Of a stretch of DNA of 64,000 nt, positions 61,736 to 64,000 are shown piece after piece. The translations under genes and the position numbers were made by a program. The stretch is from Cryptomeria japonica (Eukaryota; Streptophyta; Pinopsida; Cupressales; Cupressaceae): NCBI RefSeq assembly GCF_030272615.1, contig NC_081415.1, positions 605,875,137-605,939,136 on the forward strand, written 5' to 3'. Each line of letters opens with the position of its first letter. The first letter of the stretch is position 1. The notes under the pieces are model-generated. The model did no database searches. It saw only the letters and a program-made list of their open reading frames with translations, and was not told where the DNA came from.

Positions 61736-62760
61736 CTAATTTCCTTTCTCATTTGATTTACCATTGCTAACCGGTGTAGTCTTTCTTCTATAGTACTTAG
61801 TAATATGACCTATTTTCTTGCATGCATAACATGTAACATTGCTCTTTTGAATTGCCTTAACATATCCGGTGTCATTTCTTGACCTAGATTGATTAGGCAA
61901 ATGTCCAAACTTTCCACATGCATGACATTTAACATCCATTTTGCAATCTTCTAACTTATGACCATATTTCTTGCAATTTGTGCATTGACTGGGAACTGAG
62001 TTATGGTTTTGATTTGCTCTATTTCTACATTGTCTAGCCATATTCCCAAATTTATTATAAAAAAAGCATCTACCATTGAATTTTTAAGCATTAGATTGCC
62101 TTACTGATTTCCTTTGGTCTGATGAGTTCTGCATACCGGTTGTTTGATATTCATTTGTAGTATCAGAGCTTTCACTCTGCCTTTGTCTTTTCAATAAATC
62201 ATTCAACTATGTAACACTAATCCTATTTTTTCTTTTATACTCACTTGCAGTAGTTAGATCATATCTCAGAGTCATTATTTGTCTCTCTAGCTCTTTTTCA
62301 TTATTCTAGGATTGTACCAAATCTGTTCTCAATAGATTATTCTCATGAGTCAATCTGCCACATTCTTCAAATTTGTTCTTCAGAGATATAGCATGATTTT
62401 CTTCCTTCTTTTTGTCCTCAATATATTTTGACATCCTATAGTCAGGTCTTGCATTTCATTCTTCATGAGCATGTTTGCTTGACTTAGTTTCTAACATTGT
62501 TCCTTAAGTGCATTTTTCTCTTCATCATCCTGAGTTTGCAAAAGTTCCTTTCTCTTAGCTTGAGTAGATGATAACCTTTCTTGCAGAACAAAAAATGAAT
62601 TCATTAGCAAAATTCAATTCATCTTGTAGTTTTAGGTTCTTCATCCTTTCAACATCATAATCCTCAAGTGTCATCTCAAGTTTCTTTTCCATAGCCATGT
62701 TCAATGATTTCAGTTTCATGATCTTCCTCAAGCTGTTAAAATTCCTCTGAGGTATCAAGC
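61736..62760 (-). pseudogene. Copia4 gag remnant with three zinc knuckles
   Basis: An N-terminal charged, coiled-coil-like stretch (MEKKLEMTLEDYDVERMKNL, 62700-62600) is followed by decayed sequence. A 101-codon open piece (62041-61736) has three knuckle motifs: CTNCKKYGHKLEDC is complete, CHACGKFGHLPNQS and CYACKKIGHITKYY have lost the final Cys. Copia gags usually have one knuckle; three in a row is less common. Stops at several places show it is inactive. Confidence 0.75.
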
Positions 62761-62770
62761 TCTTATACCA
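62753..62770 (-). other. Primer-binding site of Copia4
   Basis: Sense TGGTATAAGAGCTTGATA, an initiator-Met-type site with one change, separated from the LTR by the same AT spacer as in Copia2 and Copia3. Confidence 0.8.
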
Positions 62771-62772
62771 AT

Positions 62773-63688
62773 TGTTGGAATACAATGAATCCAAGAACAC
62801 CAAGAGGGGGGGGGAGAGGGTGAATCGATGTTCTACCAGTAAAACAAGATTTTAACCTTTTATAACATACACAAATAAACCAATAAATGAAGAAACAAAT
62901 AACATGAAGTAAACAAACCAACCACATGAATGAACACCATAACACACATAATTTATACATGGAAAACCTCAAAGAGGAAAAACCACGGTGGGATTTGTGA
63001 CCCAAAATATCAATTCACTAGCCATATGAAAGATAATACATAGCATGGGGGCCTCCACATGTAGGAAGGCACACTTCCTAGAGCACACTACTCAACACAA
63101 AAGAGTTTCACTAACTACAAGCTTCTATTGAGATAAAACAGTAATGACAAACTCATAAAATGCATCTGCAATGCCAAAAAGAGTTCTGGTTAAACCTCTA
63201 TTCTGTCCTGGTTCATAAACCCTGAACCCTTCTACCTATATATCCTTAACTCCAAGAATGCTTTACAAACCATCTATAGATCATTGCATGATATAACTTT
63301 CATATAAAAATGACCTACATACATATCCTTCACATTAGACTATTCTACTACCTTGTCCTTTATCAAAATGACCTAACAAACTGACTTATATACCCTTTAC
63401 AAATAATGTGCCTTATATAAGCTTACAATATAGAAGATATTCAATGTCGGCCCTATACAATAATTATAAAAATAATTTTACAAATCAAACCTTTTAGATC
63501 CAGACTGATGTTGGCTTCACTGAAGTGCTTGATGTCAGTGTCGGTGCCGGTGATGACCCTGATTACTCTAATGTCGGTATTTGTTGGTATATGCCTCCAA
63601 ATACCGGTATCTATTGGTATAAGCCTTTTATAGAATATTGTTGCCATCAATGACAACATATGAATCTAATGAGTGTCAATTGCCAACA
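62773..63688 (-). repeat. 5' LTR of Copia4 (916 bp)
   Basis: Edges TGTTGGAATACAATG and ATTGCCAACA. It holds the conserved GGAAAAACCACGGTGGGA block (near 62975) shared with the Copia2 and Copia3 LTRs. Confidence 0.85.
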
Positions 63689-64000
63689 ATCACATGCTCT
63701 ATCTCTTCTCTCTCTCTCTTGGGTGTACCCTACCTTAAAGAAATCACTCCCGATAAGGTACGTGCAAACACTTTAACTTGGGGGCATACACTCCGTTTAT
63801 ACTTTTCGTCTTGTGATACTTAGAATTACTTAGTGAAATTTTTTTTGCTTTGTAATATTTAGTATCCTTTCTTTCATGACTCATAGTGAAGGGAACTTTT
63901 CTACTTGTAGTCATGGTTCTCTCCTTCTCAATCTTCCCTTTTACTTTTTCAATCGAAGTCGTAAGATCCTAAGTCCCCTGGGTGCTTGGTGCATCTTACC
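63689..64000 (+). other. 3' untranslated region of element E
   Basis: Closely similar to the complement of about 45060-45330 in D: GGGGGCATACACYCC, ATGACTCATAGTGA, CTTTTACTTTTTCAATCGAA and GTCGTAAGATCC in the same order. This shows that E continues beyond the copia fragment. Confidence 0.8.

Larger units (their letters stand above)
61040..63688 (-). mobile_element. Truncated Ty1/copia element Copia4
   Basis: Minus orientation: 5' LTR (62773-63688), primer site, gag. Protease, integrase, RT, RNase H and 3' LTR are missing; the left edge, near 61040, joins element E's protease region directly. The exact edge and whether 61040-61730 belongs to it are uncertain. The right flank (63689 on) is E. 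Confidence 0.75.
53980..64000 (+). mobile_element. Ty3/gypsy gag-protease element E (3' end outside window)
   Basis: 5' LTR 53980-55230, the same primer site type as D, a long leader (55252-57811), gag and protease to about 60958, then a minus-strand copia fragment, then 63689-64000, which is homologous to the 3' untranslated region of D just upstream of its polypurine tract. The 3' LTR should start about 110 bp beyond the window by comparison with D. No RT or integrase occurs on either side of the copia fragment, so E is either gag-protease-only like D or lost pol by deletion. Confidence 0.8.

Overview
The window is eukaryotic, plant-type repeat DNA. It is AT-rich and full of LTR retrotransposons with plant primer-binding sites, polypurine tracts and Ty1/copia and Ty3/gypsy polyproteins. 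I found no intact host gene, tRNA or rRNA. Long LTRs (0.9 to 4.7 kb), deep nesting and heavy decay suggest a large, slowly purged seed-plant genome. A conifer or other gymnosperm would fit, but that is inference from repeat style only.

Layout. (1) 1-13086: a chromodomain-type Ty3/gypsy element ("B", +) with a 4.69 kb 3' LTR. A small Ty1/copia element ("A", +, left end outside the window) is inserted in its 5' LTR. (2) 13087-16556: no gene seen, but a four-unit ABAB tandem repeat of about 216 bp lies at 15055-15920. (3) 16557-53162: a 2.4 kb segment carrying a LINE-ORF1-like DUF4283 pseudogene was duplicated in tandem. Copy 1 (16557-18960) is whole; copy 2 is split into three pieces by later insertions. 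The first is a SIRE-like copia element ("Copia2", 19031-29659, -), itself holding a short non-coding LTR element "F" (24398-27445). The second is a solo gypsy LTR (30928-31804 plus 51730-52064), split by another SIRE-like element ("Copia3", 31805-51729, -). Copia3's left LTR contains a solo LTR of the B superfamily plus an odd 306-bp duplication. Its right LTR contains a nearly intact gag-protease-only gypsy element ("D", 43409-51644, -). (4) 53980-64000: a second gag-protease gypsy element ("E", +), interrupted by a truncated copia element ("Copia4", 61040-63688, -); E runs past the window end.

The reconstruction is supported by exact arithmetic. Both Copia3 LTRs come to 1625 bp once nested material is removed. 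Both F LTRs are 1062 bp with a perfect 5-bp target-site duplication. D has a 5-bp near-perfect duplication at the expected place.

Nothing here is a host pathway. The most unusual signals are two unrelated LTR families that each carry a GC-rich array of short hairpins at a fixed period (about 36 bp and 31 bp). In the first family palindromy and period persist although the sequence has changed. Also notable are the gag-protease-only elements with long leaders, the 306-bp duplication beside a solo LTR, and the ABAB higher-order tandem repeat.
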